The notes beneath the pieces are model-generated. The model searched no databases. It was not told where the DNA came from and saw only the letters and a program-made list of their open reading frames with translations. The translations under genes were made by a program, and so were the position numbers. A stretch of DNA of 64,000 bases from positions 1-64,000 of the IMG/VR virus record IMGVR_UViG_3300043100_000006; one strand, given 5' to 3'. Of this stretch, positions 30,133 to 39,164 are shown in pieces; the first letter of the stretch is position 1, and every line of letters begins with the position of its first letter. This DNA is from a virus.

Positions 30133-30331
30133 GAGACTCCATTCAGAGTAGTTCTCGCTTTCTTTTGTTAGTCCGCGTGGTTTAGCGGCGCGCCCCTCGA
30201 GAAGGCCTACCCTGGCGAACTGTGGGTGCTTCACAAGTAGACACTCCTGCTGTCCCAAACGACATTGCTGTTATTCCCCGCCAAGGTTGGCGGGTTTTGT
30301 TTTGAGAGGACTGAAAGCGCATCCACCTGAT
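30133..30331 (+). other. 199-nt gap without a gene
   Basis: Contains a TTGACA at 30109-30114 just before it (no good -10), GC-rich segments and a strong terminator at 30277-30303. I looked for a tRNA and found no complete cloverleaf. It may hold a short terminated RNA. Confidence 0.35.
30277..30303 (+). terminator. Rho-independent terminator
   Basis: CCCGCC (30277-30282) pairs with GGCGGG (30289-30294) and is followed by TTTTGTTTT. It closes the accessory block before the gene at 30332. Confidence 0.85.
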
Positions 30332-30700
30332 ATGAAAAGAACAGAGACGGCGGTCCGCCTCGTAGACGAGCATATGCAGTTCCTGAAGTTTACGAGTGAG
30401 GAAGACGGCATTTCTAAGCGACGCTCTGGCTTCTGGCAAGAGGTCTACCACCCCACCACGGGCAACTTCTACGCCCTGCAGAAAATAAAATTCCTTCCGA
30501 AATCTAGTGACCATTCCAGCCCATGCGGGATTACCGCGTCCGAATCCTTAGGAAATGTCGGGATTTGGGATGGGCTTTTGCCGGAGGAAGGCGGGACTGT
30601 TCCGGTCGGAAAACTTCGTGCGGACAAACTGAAATTAAAGATGTGGCCCTTTGAGGGCGACAACAAAGCGGTGCGCGTCTCGTGCTTGGCACGAGCGTAA
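30332..30700 (+). CDS. Hypothetical protein (122 aa)
   Basis: ATG 30332. Mixed protein with RSGFWQEVYHPTTGNFYALQ and beta-rich C-terminus; no signal peptide. First gene after the terminator, promoter not clear. Confidence 0.55.
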   Translation: MKRTETAVRLVDEHMQFLKFTSEEDGISKRRSGFWQEVYHPTTGNFYALQKIKFLPKSSDHSSPCGITASESLGNVGIWDGLLPEEGGTVPVGKLRADKLKLKMWPFEGDNKAVRVSCLARA

Positions 30701-30714
30701 AAAGAAAGGAAACC

Positions 30715-31281
30715 ATGCAAGCCAATCGCAGGGATTTTGTAAAGTACGCAATGACCACTCTCGGCGCCCTCGCAGTCTCGGGCGGTACGATGTTACTAAC
30801 CGCGTGCGGCAATGTGGCCGAAGACATCATCACTGCATTTCAGTCTGTGCTTACAATCCTGCAAGGCGCAGGAGTAGTTCCTGGCGGAGCGCTGGTCGCG
30901 GATGTTTCTGCAGCGCTCTCAGCGGTGCTTTCGGAAGTGACTGCATATGCGAACGCGCCGGCGACCGACAAGACTTCCACTGGGTTAAAGTTGGCAACGC
31001 TGATTCAAGAAGCCCAAGCACAACTCCAAACATTTTGGAACGATCTAAAACTTACCGGCGTGCTGGCGACCGTGGTGGAGGGTGTGGTCACGGTGATACT
31101 GAGCACGCTGGCTGGATTCCTGCCAACGTTGCCGACGCCGATCGCGCAGAGCGATGTGGTCATGAAGGCGGCACGTCTACCGCGCCACCTTAACTACGTC
31201 CCGCAAAAGCTTAGCGCAAAGCAATTCCGGGCGACGGTAAACAAGTTGATGGCGGAGAACAAGTACCCGAAGGTTTTCTGA
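30715..31281 (+). CDS. Tat-type lipoprotein-like secreted protein (188 aa)
   Basis: ATG 30715 behind AAAGGA. NRRDFVKYAMTTLGALAVSG is a twin-arginine signal (RRDFVK), ending in lipobox LLTAC. The mature part is helical and hydrophobic (LATVVEGVVTVILSTLAGFL). It is probably exported folded and lipid-anchored. Such a protein in a phage suggests a surface or exclusion role; no family recognised. Confidence 0.7.
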   Translation: MQANRRDFVKYAMTTLGALAVSGGTMLLTACGNVAEDIITAFQSVLTILQGAGVVPGGALVADVSAALSAVLSEVTAYANAPATDKTSTGLKLATLIQEAQAQLQTFWNDLKLTGVLATVVEGVVTVILSTLAGFLPTLPTPIAQSDVVMKAARLPRHLNYVPQKLSAKQFRATVNKLMAENKYPKVF

Positions 31282-31282
31282 A

Positions 31283-31990
31283 ATGAGGAAACGAGCGGCC
31301 ATCCTGGTAGTTGGGGTCCTGTGTGCGATGCCCGTGCTTGGGCAGACGCATGCGCCGAAAGCATCACGCAAGATGGCGCGAGTAAAGACTTCGGCGATTG
31401 GTCCAACGGTGAGCCTGTGGTGGAATGCGGAGGCCGCCTCCGGATTCAACGTCTACCGCGGAACCACTGCGGCATCATCGTGTGCGACTCCGCCAGCGTT
31501 CGTGCTTATCGGTAGCACCGCTTCGGCGCCTACTTCGTCCTCGCCATATGTCGATGCGGGCGTAACTTTTGGCACGAACTACTGCTACACGATCACGGCG
31601 TTCAATACCGCTCCGCCGTGCTCGGTGACCGCGCCATGCGAGAGCGCACAAGAGACGCCAGCGGTTTTCGCGCAGACTCCAGTGAACCCGACGCCCCCAC
31701 CCCCAACCGGTTTAACGGTTGGAACGATCACGGCGAAATCCGTCCCGCTGCAATGGAAGGCACCGAGCGCACAGCCGGGGATTGCCGTCCAGTCCTACAA
31801 CGTGCTGCGGTGTCATCAAGCAACATGTCCCAACCCACCGCTAGCCGCATCGGTTACGGGCACGAAATACACGGACGAGTGTGACTATCAAGGCGGCAAG
31901 TGCTGGTACGAGATCACGGCCAACGATTTGATTGCTGGCAAGAAAGTAGTGACCGGGGCGAGCAACATCGTGCTGGCGAAAGTTCAGTAA
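31283..31990 (+). CDS. Exported fibronectin-III-like protein, paralogue 1 (235 aa)
   Basis: Sec signal [20 protein letters not shown]. Two FN3-like domains: [15 protein letters not shown] and [20 protein letters not shown] (the PxGL..W motif), each followed by paired cysteines ([17 protein letters not shown]). The Cys pairs suit an oxidising periplasm. Its C-terminal domain is nearly the same as the protein at 55676-56479. Likely glycan or surface binding. Confidence 0.8.
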   Translation: MRKRAAILVVGVLCAMPVLGQTHAPKASRKMARVKTSAIGPTVSLWWNAEAASGFNVYRGTTAASSCATPPAFVLIGSTASAPTSSSPYVDAGVTFGTNYCYTITAFNTAPPCSVTAPCESAQETPAVFAQTPVNPTPPPPTGLTVGTITAKSVPLQWKAPSAQPGIAVQSYNVLRCHQATCPNPPLAASVTGTKYTDECDYQGGKCWYEITANDLIAGKKVVTGASNIVLAKVQ

Positions 31991-32001
31991 GAGGAAAGAA
32001 A

Positions 32002-32214
32002 ATGCAGCGAGGAATTGTGAAGTGGTTCAACGACGCCAAGGGTTACGGGTTCCTTGGCCGCGAAGATGGGGGCAAAGATGTATTCGTCCATTTCACAGCT
32101 ATTCAGATGGAAGGATACAAGAAGCTTGAGGGCGACGAGCAGGTTGAGTTCGAGATCGTAGAAGGGCCGAAGGGCAAACCCCAGGCAGCGAATGTGCGGC
32201 GGCTCGAAGCATAA
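32002..32214 (+). CDS. csp: Cold-shock (CspA-family) protein (70 aa)
   Basis: ATG 32002 behind [27 protein letters not shown] contains RNP1 and DVFVHF is RNP2, the complete single-strand nucleic-acid-binding OB fold. CspA proteins act as RNA chaperones or antiterminators. In phage it could favour late or leader-hairpin translation; the leaders here are hairpin-rich. Confidence 0.95.
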   Translation: MQRGIVKWFNDAKGYGFLGREDGGKDVFVHFTAIQMEGYKKLEGDEQVEFEIVEGPKGKPQAANVRRLEA

Positions 32215-32226
32215 GAAAGGCACGGC

Positions 32227-32481
32227 ATGTCAAAGTTCGCGCTCGTCGTAGTAATCGCCTGCGGCTACGTTCTCGGGCAGATCGCGTGGGAACTGGTAGG
32301 CTTGCTGGTCGAGTGGGCTGGCAAGGGAGTAGGATTGATTATAGCGGCCGCAGCGAAGCAGATGATCGCAGCGCGGCAGCGGCAAGTAGAAGCGCAAACG
32401 TTACCATCCGCGCGAGTTCGTTCACCAATCGTAAGAGAAACGGGAGGACAAGTCGATGAAAGTCACGAGCGCGAATCTTGA
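32227..32481 (+). CDS. Membrane protein (84 aa)
   Basis: ATG 32227. ALVVVIACGYVLGQIAWELV and KGVGLIIAAAAKQMIA suggest one or two membrane segments, then a polar tail. Overlaps the next gene by 26 nt. Confidence 0.55.
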   Translation: MSKFALVVVIACGYVLGQIAWELVGLLVEWAGKGVGLIIAAAAKQMIAARQRQVEAQTLPSARVRSPIVRETGGQVDESHERES

Positions 32482-32776
32482 AGCAGTGCAAGGTCTTTTG
32501 TCGAAGGCGAGCGAGCAACTCACAGCCCAGACGAAAGCGGCGAAGTCCGCGGAAGATCAGCGGCAGGCACTTGACGGCAAAGTGCGCGGATTGCAAGGGG
32601 CGTTCGACATCTGCGCGGGATCGTTTGCGCAGGGGGTGGAGTTGAGCAGTAATCAGTTGAACGATCTGCCAGCAGAGGCGCAGCAAGCGCTGGGCTACAA
32701 GAAACTCACGCCCGGACCTGAACCACCGGCACCGTTGTCTGGGACGGTGGGAGCGCAGGCGAAGGCATCGGTCTAA
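32456..32776 (+). CDS. Hypothetical protein (106 aa)
   Basis: ATG 32456 behind GGGAGGA inside the previous gene. Heptad-rich N-terminus (LEAVQGLLSKASEQLTAQ) and Pro-rich C-terminus. Possibly an oligomeric accessory; not recognised. Confidence 0.55.
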   Translation: MKVTSANLEAVQGLLSKASEQLTAQTKAAKSAEDQRQALDGKVRGLQGAFDICAGSFAQGVELSSNQLNDLPAEAQQALGYKKLTPGPEPPAPLSGTVGAQAKASV

Positions 32777-32848
32777 CGCAAGATCCAGCGGATAGCAGTA
32801 CCGCTAGAAATTTCCTCCGGAGAAAGCAGTCCCGGCGAGAGCACGAAA

Positions 32849-33112
32849 ATGGTAAGAGCGAAGTTTAAGATCACGGGCATCGAATTGTTCGAAAGCCCAG
32901 TTGGTTCCGGACGCGTGAAGATGAGTCCGGTCTACAAATATGAGGCGGGCAAAAGCGGCAACGCTTGTGAAGAGAACCGCTTATTCTGGGAAGCGACGCC
33001 AAGCGGCGAGATTTCCCTTTCGATCACAAACCCGGAAGGGTTCAAGCCATTCATCGACGCCTTCCATGCGAAGAAGCCGATGTATGTAGACTTTACTCAG
33101 GCACCTGAGTAA
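32849..33112 (+). CDS. Hypothetical protein (87 aa)
   Basis: ATG 32849. Soluble beta-rich protein (FKITGIELFESPVGSGRVKM). Similar-length single-domain phage proteins exist, name unknown. Confidence 0.6.
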   Translation: MVRAKFKITGIELFESPVGSGRVKMSPVYKYEAGKSGNACEENRLFWEATPSGEISLSITNPEGFKPFIDAFHAKKPMYVDFTQAPE

Positions 33113-33191
33113 GCGACGGCGACCAGACCCCTAACCGCCTTGGTGGGCCGACCTACCTACGGGCGGGGTGGCTGGGAAGGTCAAACCGACA

Positions 33192-33211
33192 GGGCGGGTG
33201 TCGGCCCGCCC
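33192..33211 (+). promoter_or_regulatory. 7-bp GC hairpin
   Basis: GGGCGGG pairs with CCCGCCC around TGTCGG. No T-run. Stands between 33112 and repeat copy h. Confidence 0.5.
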
Positions 33212-33225
33212 AACGTCGTGATCTC

Positions 33226-33238
33226 TCCACCGGGTGGA
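33226..33238 (+). repeat. Palindromic repeat copy h
   Basis: TCCACCGGGTGGA with outer C-G pair, 15 nt before ATG 33254. Confidence 0.9.
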
Positions 33239-33253
33239 GACTTTCGGGAAGTT

Positions 33254-33514
33254 ATGACAAGCGAAGAGTACGTTAAGGTTGAGCATCCGCAAGCGAGTTG
33301 TTTCTTCACGACGACTTATTGGCCCGGTTGCGGCACGCATAAAAGATGGCTCGTCACGCTGACGCCGGTTCACAGTGTGAGCAGGGGCGATGGAGAGACG
33401 CCAGAGGAAGCATGGGAGACTGCTGCTCAGTGGGTGCGCTGGCGTAAAGAACTAAAAGAAGTCAAGGAATCCTTCTCGAAACTTTCGGGAGTTTTCGCTA
33501 CAGCGGAACCGTAG
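33254..33514 (+). CDS. Hypothetical protein (86 aa)
   Basis: ATG 33254 with GGGAAG upstream. SCFFTTTYWPGCGTHKRW then a helix-rich C-terminus (AAQWVRWRKELKEVKES). Not recognised. Confidence 0.55.
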   Translation: MTSEEYVKVEHPQASCFFTTTYWPGCGTHKRWLVTLTPVHSVSRGDGETPEEAWETAAQWVRWRKELKEVKESFSKLSGVFATAEP

Positions 33515-33587
33515 CGAAAGAGGGACTGGTAGGACACCGGCTGTAAAGATTACATGTTCGGACACCTTAGTCCCTCATAAGTTCAGC

Positions 33588-33614
33588 GGGAACAAAATTG
33601 TTCCGGTGGGAACA
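33588..33614 (+). promoter_or_regulatory. GGGAACA operator-like cluster
   Basis: GGGAACAAAATTGTTCC contains inverted GGAACAA/TTGTTCC arms; a further GGGAACA follows 14 nt after the first one ends. It lies between two genes and looks like a repressor or activator site, but no regulator is identified. Confidence 0.4.
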
Positions 33615-33626
33615 TTGGAGGCAGGC

Positions 33627-33797
33627 ATGAGCGAATCGAACACACCGAACGGCGCTTGCGGGATGCCTCAGAAGCAGCCGCAGCAGGCAGGGCCGAACGT
33701 GCTGCCTCTGGGGCGAACGACGGGCGCGGTGACACCGAGTGCGCCAGCGATTAGTCCAGCGCAGCCTGTGGGGCCACAGAAGGCGGATTATCAGTAA
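33627..33797 (+). CDS. Pro-rich small protein (56 aa)
   Basis: ATG 33627 behind GGAGG. Low complexity, Gln/Pro/Ala-rich (MPQKQPQQAGPNVLPLG). Overlaps the next gene by one base. Resembles small disordered phage proteins; a similar one is at 42243. Confidence 0.5.
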   Translation: MSESNTPNGACGMPQKQPQQAGPNVLPLGRTTGAVTPSAPAISPAQPVGPQKADYQ

Positions 33798-34081
33798 TGG
33801 AACCGGTAAGTCCAGTGCTGCCATCGTCCGGCGACCTAGAGGAGATTTTCGCGGCATCGGACGGCTCGGACAAATACGAGCGTCTACCAACCTTTCGGAC
33901 GGACAAGGCAGTTATTAGCCGATGGAGATTGACAGACGAAGAGCGGCAGCACATCGCGGACGGCGGCGATCTGTTTGTGTGCATTCTGAACTTCGGGCAA
34001 CCAATATGGCCAATCATGCCGATTGCTGCATCGCCCGAACTGGCGCTTGAGACGCTGCTGCGAGTTGAGGAGCATGTATGA
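33797..34081 (+). CDS. Hypothetical protein (94 aa)
   Basis: ATG 33797. Acidic alpha/beta protein (WRLTDEERQHIADGGDLFVC). Same style as many small uncharacterised phage proteins. Confidence 0.55.
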   Translation: MEPVSPVLPSSGDLEEIFAASDGSDKYERLPTFRTDKAVISRWRLTDEERQHIADGGDLFVCILNFGQPIWPIMPIAASPELALETLLRVEEHV

Positions 34082-34368
34082 GAAAGCCAGTCTTCAAGCC
34101 GATATTCATTTCACGGTTAGCGATTCCGATGTCACCGAAAACGCGGTCGCAAAGGTTCCGCGCATGGCTGGAGAAGTGGCTGCCTGTACGATTCGGTCCG
34201 CGCACGTCCGCGTATCCCTTGGGCGATGTGACATGCGAGTACACCCCGAAGCCAAGAGAAGCGCTACTAGGCGACGATAAGACCATTGAGACATGCCGAG
34301 ATCGCTTCAATAACATCAGGTTTGACGGAACCGAGCCGTACATCCCCCCACCTGAGAGCATCGCATGA
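34078..34368 (+). CDS. Hypothetical protein (96 aa)
   Basis: ATGA start. Basic amphipathic N-terminus (KTRSQRFRAWLEKWLPVRFG), soluble. Coupled on both sides. Confidence 0.5.
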   Translation: MRKPVFKPIFISRLAIPMSPKTRSQRFRAWLEKWLPVRFGPRTSAYPLGDVTCEYTPKPREALLGDDKTIETCRDRFNNIRFDGTEPYIPPPESIA

Positions 34369-34715
34369 ATCGGCGCGCATTTTTGACGGCGCTATGTGCG
34401 CTCGCCATACCGTTCAAAGCAGCCAAAGCTTTCGCGAGCGGTGGCATTGTGCCAGGAGACAGTAGTTACCTTGTCGGCTCGGTGCCCACGGATTTCGTGC
34501 TGCCCCGTGCAATCGCAGACGCGATACTCGCGAAGACACGTGCAGAGTGGGAACAGGGTCCGGATTCAGTCTATAAATACATCGGCGCACACGAGTCAGG
34601 CGCTACTATTGTAACGGGTGGATGCGGACCAGCAGTCCCGGTCCTACTTGGTAGACAGAGAATGTCGGCGCGATGGTGCTGGACGGCCCCCTTCAAAGGC
34701 GAAAGAACGGCGTAA
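34365..34715 (+). CDS. Tat-signal exported protein (116 aa)
   Basis: ATGA start. MNRRAFLTALCALAIPFKA is a twin-arginine signal, cleaved near AKA-FA. The mature part (about 90 residues) has no recognised fold. One of several exported products in this phage. Confidence 0.6.
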   Translation: MNRRAFLTALCALAIPFKAAKAFASGGIVPGDSSYLVGSVPTDFVLPRAIADAILAKTRAEWEQGPDSVYKYIGAHESGATIVTGGCGPAVPVLLGRQRMSARWCWTAPFKGERTA

Positions 34716-34719
34716 GTCC

Positions 34720-35262
34720 ATGAGCGGAACGGAGATAACGGCTGGCGCAGCAAGCACCGCGATTAGCAGCGCGAAAAGAAAGAAGGGTGGGCCAGGCAAT
34801 CCTTCGAAGATCATTGCGCATCGGTTCAAGAAGAACGACCCGGAAACGGGCTTTCGGGATGAGCGAATTAATCGCACCGCGCTGCAAATGCAGAAGCGCA
34901 CACTTTTGGATGATATCCAAGATGACCTAGCGGAAATAGTCCTGTGTACGGATGGACTAAAACGAACGAACAGCAGGCGGGTAGCTGAGGCGATTCGCAC
35001 AGCGGCAGTGAGAGGCAAGATGGAAGCAGCTCATATTCTGCTGGATCGCACGCTCGGCAAAGTGCCAGCGGTTGGAACTGGGGGAGGCCCGGAGCGAATT
35101 CCGGGGACGCCTGGGACTGAAGTGAACGTGACAGTGAATGCCCAAGCAATTGCGAACGCGCAAGTTGAAAGCAGAAACACCAAAGATCCATCAGAACTTG
35201 TCCGACTCCTCGACGAGTACTATGGACTCGCCCGCAGGGACGATGTCAGGCTCAGCGGTTGA
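34720..35262 (+). CDS. Terminase-small-subunit-like / DUF5681-type protein (180 aa)
   Basis: ATG 34720. KRKKGGPGNPSKIIAHRFKK is the typical DUF5681 head with GNP, followed by helices (LDDIQDDLAEIV, RVAEAIRTAAVRGK) suited to a DNA-recognition HTH. It is directly upstream of the large terminase and overlaps it, which supports a small-subunit role in packaging-site recognition. Confidence 0.7.
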   Translation: MSGTEITAGAASTAISSAKRKKGGPGNPSKIIAHRFKKNDPETGFRDERINRTALQMQKRTLLDDIQDDLAEIVLCTDGLKRTNSRRVAEAIRTAAVRGKMEAAHILLDRTLGKVPAVGTGGGPERIPGTPGTEVNVTVNAQAIANAQVESRNTKDPSELVRLLDEYYGLARRDDVRLSG

Positions 35263-36772
35263 GGTACTGCCGCCAGAAGTTCCCAAGAATCCGTTGCGGC
35301 TGTATAAGTATCAAGCGGACTGGATTAACGATGAGTCGCAGTTAACGATCGCCACAAAGGCTCGGCGGATCGGCTTCTCGTTTGCGGCTGGGTTTAAGGG
35401 TATACGTAAATGCCTACTGAAGAAGCAAGACTTCATTGTTCTCAGCGCTGGCGAGCGGCAATCAATTGAATTTATCGGTAAGTGCGTCGCCCCACATTTG
35501 CGAGCGATCGGGGCGATTGCGGAATATCATGACGCATTCTTTCCGGGCTCCTCGATTTTAGAGAAGCGCGTCATTCTTGGAAACGGTTCCCGCGTTATAG
35601 CACTGCCGGCGAATCCTGAGACAGCGCGAAGTTACGGCGGGGATGTTCTGCTCGACGAGTTCGCGTTCCATCTTGACGCGCGTAAAATCTACGAAGCTAT
35701 CGCGCCATCAATAACCCTTGGCTACGAGTTGGCGATTATCTCGACGCCAAATGGTCAACAGGGGCCGTATTACGAGTTAGCCAAAGAAGCTGGATTGACG
35801 GGAGAGGAACCCAAGAGCAAGCGATTCTCCCCGCACAGTTGCAACATCTTCCAGGCGATTGAACAAGGATTTTCGGATCGCTTCGGTAGGCCATTGGTCG
35901 CAGAAGAAGTTCGGCAGACATGTCTTGACGAGGAGATGTGGCTCCAGGAATTTTGTTGCCAGTTCCTTTCGATTCTTTCGCAGTGGATACCATACGAACT
36001 ATACAAGGCGAATGAATCGAGTTCGGCATCAAGCGGGGAGCCAGACCCGGAATACTCAAACATGTACGCGGGTTGGGACATCGCCCGTAACAAGGATCTG
36101 TCTGTTGTCTGGTTCATGAACCAGGTAGGGGATGTGAGCGTAACCCGCGGACTCTGGGAGATGAGGAACATCCCAACGCCGGAGCAGGTACGGCGCATCT
36201 GTGCGATCATGCCGCGGATTCGGCGGCTCTGTATCGACAAGTCGGGCATGGGCCTTCCTATCTTCGAGCAATTGGAAGAGAAGTTTGGTGCGAGCCGGGT
36301 AGAGGGAGTGCAGTTCACGCTTCCTGCAAAAGAGGCGCTAGCAACGCATGGCAAGCGCCGGATGGAAGAAGCGAAAGTCCGTATTCCAGAAGGGCAAGAC
36401 ACGATCCGGTATTCCTTCGCTTCGATTAAGAAGACTACGACAGCGACAGGCCAAGCGCGCTTCGATGCCGAGCATGACGAGAAGTACGGACACGGCGATC
36501 ACTTTTGGAGTTTCTGTCTTGCGGAATCAGCGGGACATAATCCAGGTGATGGGTTCATGCGCTGGTTGCAAATCAAGTCAGACGAGAAGAAGCAAAATGC
36601 TCCGGTGCCAGGCCCGCAGGATATTGGCGGAGGGCTGGTGTTGGGCGCGGCTCCAGTTGCTGGCACGGTAACAGTGAACGCGCCAGAGACGGCGGGACCG
36701 GAGAAACCTAGAGAGCAAGTGAAACCATTCACCGATCCGTACGGATTGCTGCAAAGAGCAGCGAGGAAATAA
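35243..36772 (+). CDS. terL: Terminase large subunit (509 aa)
   Basis: ATG 35243 (or 35222) lies inside the previous gene. ATPase Walker-A-like ATKARRIGFSF (37-47), Walker B DVLLDEFAFH (134-143), coupling ISTPNG. The RNase-H nuclease domain has GWDIARNKDLSVVW, LCIDKSGMG and a C-terminal KYGHGDHFWSFCLA. The motor that packages DNA into the prohead. Normal length, no frameshift. Confidence 0.93.
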   Translation: MSGSAVEVLPPEVPKNPLRLYKYQADWINDESQLTIATKARRIGFSFAAGFKGIRKCLLKKQDFIVLSAGERQSIEFIGKCVAPHLRAIGAIAEYHDAFFPGSSILEKRVILGNGSRVIALPANPETARSYGGDVLLDEFAFHLDARKIYEAIAPSITLGYELAIISTPNGQQGPYYELAKEAGLTGEEPKSKRFSPHSCNIFQAIEQGFSDRFGRPLVAEEVRQTCLDEEMWLQEFCCQFLSILSQWIPYELYKANESSSASSGEPDPEYSNMYAGWDIARNKDLSVVWFMNQVGDVSVTRGLWEMRNIPTPEQVRRICAIMPRIRRLCIDKSGMGLPIFEQLEEKFGASRVEGVQFTLPAKEALATHGKRRMEEAKVRIPEGQDTIRYSFASIKKTTTATGQARFDAEHDEKYGHGDHFWSFCLAESAGHNPGDGFMRWLQIKSDEKKQNAPVPGPQDIGGGLVLGAAPVAGTVTVNAPETAGPEKPREQVKPFTDPYGLLQRAARK

Positions 36773-38062
36773 ATGACGTTCCGCTCACGAACCGATTTGA
36801 ACGTACAGCAACTTCCGAGCACCATCCCGGTGATGGGGCCAGCGGGTTCTATTGTTACCGACCCTGCTTTCGGATGTCAGATCATTCGCGCTACGGATGA
36901 GAACTCAATTCTGTTATCGGGGAAGCCGAGTGCGTTCTGTACTGCGGGAGACGGCGGGTCCGCTGATGTCAACGTGTGGAACATGGATTCGACGATGTTG
37001 TACGTGCAGGATGCAGGCGGAGGCGGATTCATTCTCAGTTTTAATCCGCTAACCTTGGCAGTGAAGCGCATCTTTACATCGTTCCGTCCGATTGGGGGTT
37101 GCGTATTCAGTCGAGTAAGCCCAACGGTCCTATTCAATTTGAACGGCACGCAATTTCTGCAATACGATCTCTCGAATCAGTCTTTATCTACTCCTCCGGC
37201 GCCGGTTCTCGTCTGTGACTTTGCCGAGCAGTTGCCCGCGACGGCAACATGGAAGAGCATAGGAGGAGTGGAAAACGGCGATACCGTATTCACGGCTGCA
37301 TTCTCCACTGCTGGCGACCAGGGAACAGGAATTTATGCTTGCTGTTATATCGTCGGCTGCGGGTATCGCACTTGGAATACGGAAACCGGTGTAGTAAGTG
37401 GCACGTTTGGGACACAGGGAACGGTCAGTTTTCCCGATCGATTTACGATCCACAATGTGAAAGGGAATAAGACCGGCCAGTGGCTAGTGGTAGCAGCAAC
37501 CACGAAGTTCGCCGGGGCGATTGGAGAGGGACCGTATCTCTGGAACATCAACACGTTGCAGGTTGGCAATATCGGTGTAGTGTGGGGCGGGCACTGGACT
37601 GCCGGTTACTGCGAATTCTACAATTGGGACAGTTCTGACAAATTCGGTATCCCATACGGGGCGCACGTTCGGCGCTCGCTTTACAATTTGGGGCAGCCAA
37701 ACAGGATAGCAAACCCGAGCCCGACGCCAACGTTGATGACCGCGTTGGATGATCACGTAAGCATGAATGGGCAGGATAGCTCACTGTTGATTTCTGGGAC
37801 GGCGTGGGTTGTTCCTGTGGGGTCACCACTCGCACCATTTCCGGCAGCCTGGTACAACGAAATCATCGGGTTTGATCTGACGGGCACGGGCATTGTCTGG
37901 CGCTTTTGTCATACGTTCACGAGAGGCAGTTCGGGAAACTTTTATGCCGACAACGCCATTGCGTGCGGCGATCAGTTGAATACTTTCGTGGCGTTCACGT
38001 CGGACTGGATGGGAACGCTGTCTGGGGAGCGAGCGGACGTGTTTATCGTTGCACTGAAATAG
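36773..38062 (+). CDS. Beta-propeller-like hypothetical protein (429 aa)
   Basis: ATG directly after the terminase stop. Repeated strands with WNMDSTMLYV, SFRPIGGCVFSR, VWGGHWTAGYCEF and WRFCHTFTRG suggest a 6- or 7-bladed beta-propeller with several cysteines. No signal peptide. Its place between terminase and portal is unusual; it may be a virion decoration or receptor-binding protein. Confidence 0.65.
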   Translation: MTFRSRTDLNVQQLPSTIPVMGPAGSIVTDPAFGCQIIRATDENSILLSGKPSAFCTAGDGGSADVNVWNMDSTMLYVQDAGGGGFILSFNPLTLAVKRIFTSFRPIGGCVFSRVSPTVLFNLNGTQFLQYDLSNQSLSTPPAPVLVCDFAEQLPATATWKSIGGVENGDTVFTAAFSTAGDQGTGIYACCYIVGCGYRTWNTETGVVSGTFGTQGTVSFPDRFTIHNVKGNKTGQWLVVAATTKFAGAIGEGPYLWNINTLQVGNIGVVWGGHWTAGYCEFYNWDSSDKFGIPYGAHVRRSLYNLGQPNRIANPSPTPTLMTALDDHVSMNGQDSSLLISGTAWVVPVGSPLAPFPAAWYNEIIGFDLTGTGIVWRFCHTFTRGSSGNFYADNAIACGDQLNTFVAFTSDWMGTLSGERADVFIVALK

Positions 38063-38074
38063 GGGGCGATTGCT

Positions 38075-38242
38075 ATGCCATCGGGCGGAGTGCTTGTATT
38101 ATGCGCAGCCCTTGCTACTGTGATGTACGTTGGCGACAAGGTTGTGCACCTTAAGCCGATCCAGAAAGCAAATCACGAGATCTGCCGCGTCGCGACAGGA
38201 TTTCAGAAGTGCAAGACCGCAAAGAGATTGGAGACCAAGTGA
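38075..38242 (+). CDS. Membrane peptide (55 aa)
   Basis: ATG 38075. SGGVLVLCAALATVMYVGDK is a membrane helix followed by a basic tail. Overlaps the next gene by GTGA. Confidence 0.5.
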   Translation: MPSGGVLVLCAALATVMYVGDKVVHLKPIQKANHEICRVATGFQKCKTAKRLETK

Positions 38243-39129
38243 CATCGAAGGAATTGGTACAGAAAACTGTGCTGGGCTGGAGTGGCAGACTGGCCGCACA
38301 CGAAATTTCTTACAATGGCGACGGCCATGTGCATCGTGCGATTCCTTACAACCCCACGACCCCAGCGGTTGCGCTACAGAAGGCGCAACTGATGCAGTCG
38401 GACGGAGTGGATATTTGCATCTGCACATGGCAGGGGCCGTGGGCAGAATCCTGCAATGCGGCAGCGATAGCGATGCTGGCCGCGTGTGAGCAGGTAGGGT
38501 TGCAGTTTGCGCTACTGCTTGATCCTGGCGGAATGCAGAAGTGGCTAGCAAATCAATCGCAAGCAACAATTACGGACAATGTGATAGCGGCTCTGCAAGC
38601 GGTCTCCACGGTGCAAATGATCGACTCCCCGGCGTACGTGCCAGAACGATGGGTATTGGATTTCAACACAGGCGCGAACCTGTCTACGCTGAAGACGGCG
38701 TTGCCATCGCTTACGTTCCTAGAACAGGGGGCGGGTTTCAGTTGGATTAGCATTCCAGCAATCACAGATTCGACGGCTCGCAACACTGCCGCAGTGGCGA
38801 ATCTGAAAACGCAGCACGCAAACCCAGCAATGAAGATTGCCAGTTTCTGCAAGTCGTTCGATGACAGCGGCCAGCCTTTACCGACAGGAGTGCAATCGCA
38901 ATCGGCGTTTGATGCTGCAGGCGGAGTCCGAAACCTCACCAACTCCGTGTGGAGCGGCCCAGCCCGCATTCTGGAATCGTTTGCGGGCCAGTTCTCGCTG
39001 CAACAGTTGGCGACGATCAACCCGGCGACGCCGGTGATCGCCATCTTAACTTGGTCGGATTACGACGAACAGAGTTCCGGTCCTCGCGAAAAAGTAGTCG
39101 CCGAGGAGCAGGGAATCGTCTGGTTATAG
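38239..39129 (+). CDS. Glycoside-hydrolase-like TIM-barrel protein (296 aa)
   Basis: GTG 38239 behind GGAG; GTG 38209 is an alternative. Contains AHEISYNGDGHVHRAIPYNP, QSDGVDICICTWQGPW, FALLLDPGGM and AILTWSDYDE, resembling GH99/GH71-type barrels by pattern only. No signal peptide. A virion-associated glycan-binding or -cleaving protein for host attachment is plausible. Confidence 0.5.
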   Translation: MTSKELVQKTVLGWSGRLAAHEISYNGDGHVHRAIPYNPTTPAVALQKAQLMQSDGVDICICTWQGPWAESCNAAAIAMLAACEQVGLQFALLLDPGGMQKWLANQSQATITDNVIAALQAVSTVQMIDSPAYVPERWVLDFNTGANLSTLKTALPSLTFLEQGAGFSWISIPAITDSTARNTAAVANLKTQHANPAMKIASFCKSFDDSGQPLPTGVQSQSAFDAAGGVRNLTNSVWSGPARILESFAGQFSLQQLATINPATPVIAILTWSDYDEQSSGPREKVVAEEQGIVWL

Positions 39130-39164
39130 GGCTATAGCCGTGAAAGTGATCAGAGGGAACTGAA

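Noticed and set aside
30109-30137. TTGACA at 30109 as a promoter
   Set aside because: No acceptable -10 at 16-18 nt.
30150-30276. Complete tRNA before the terminator at 30277
   Set aside because: A D-arm-like GTGGTTTAGCGG is present but no T-arm or acceptor stem could be fitted on either strand.
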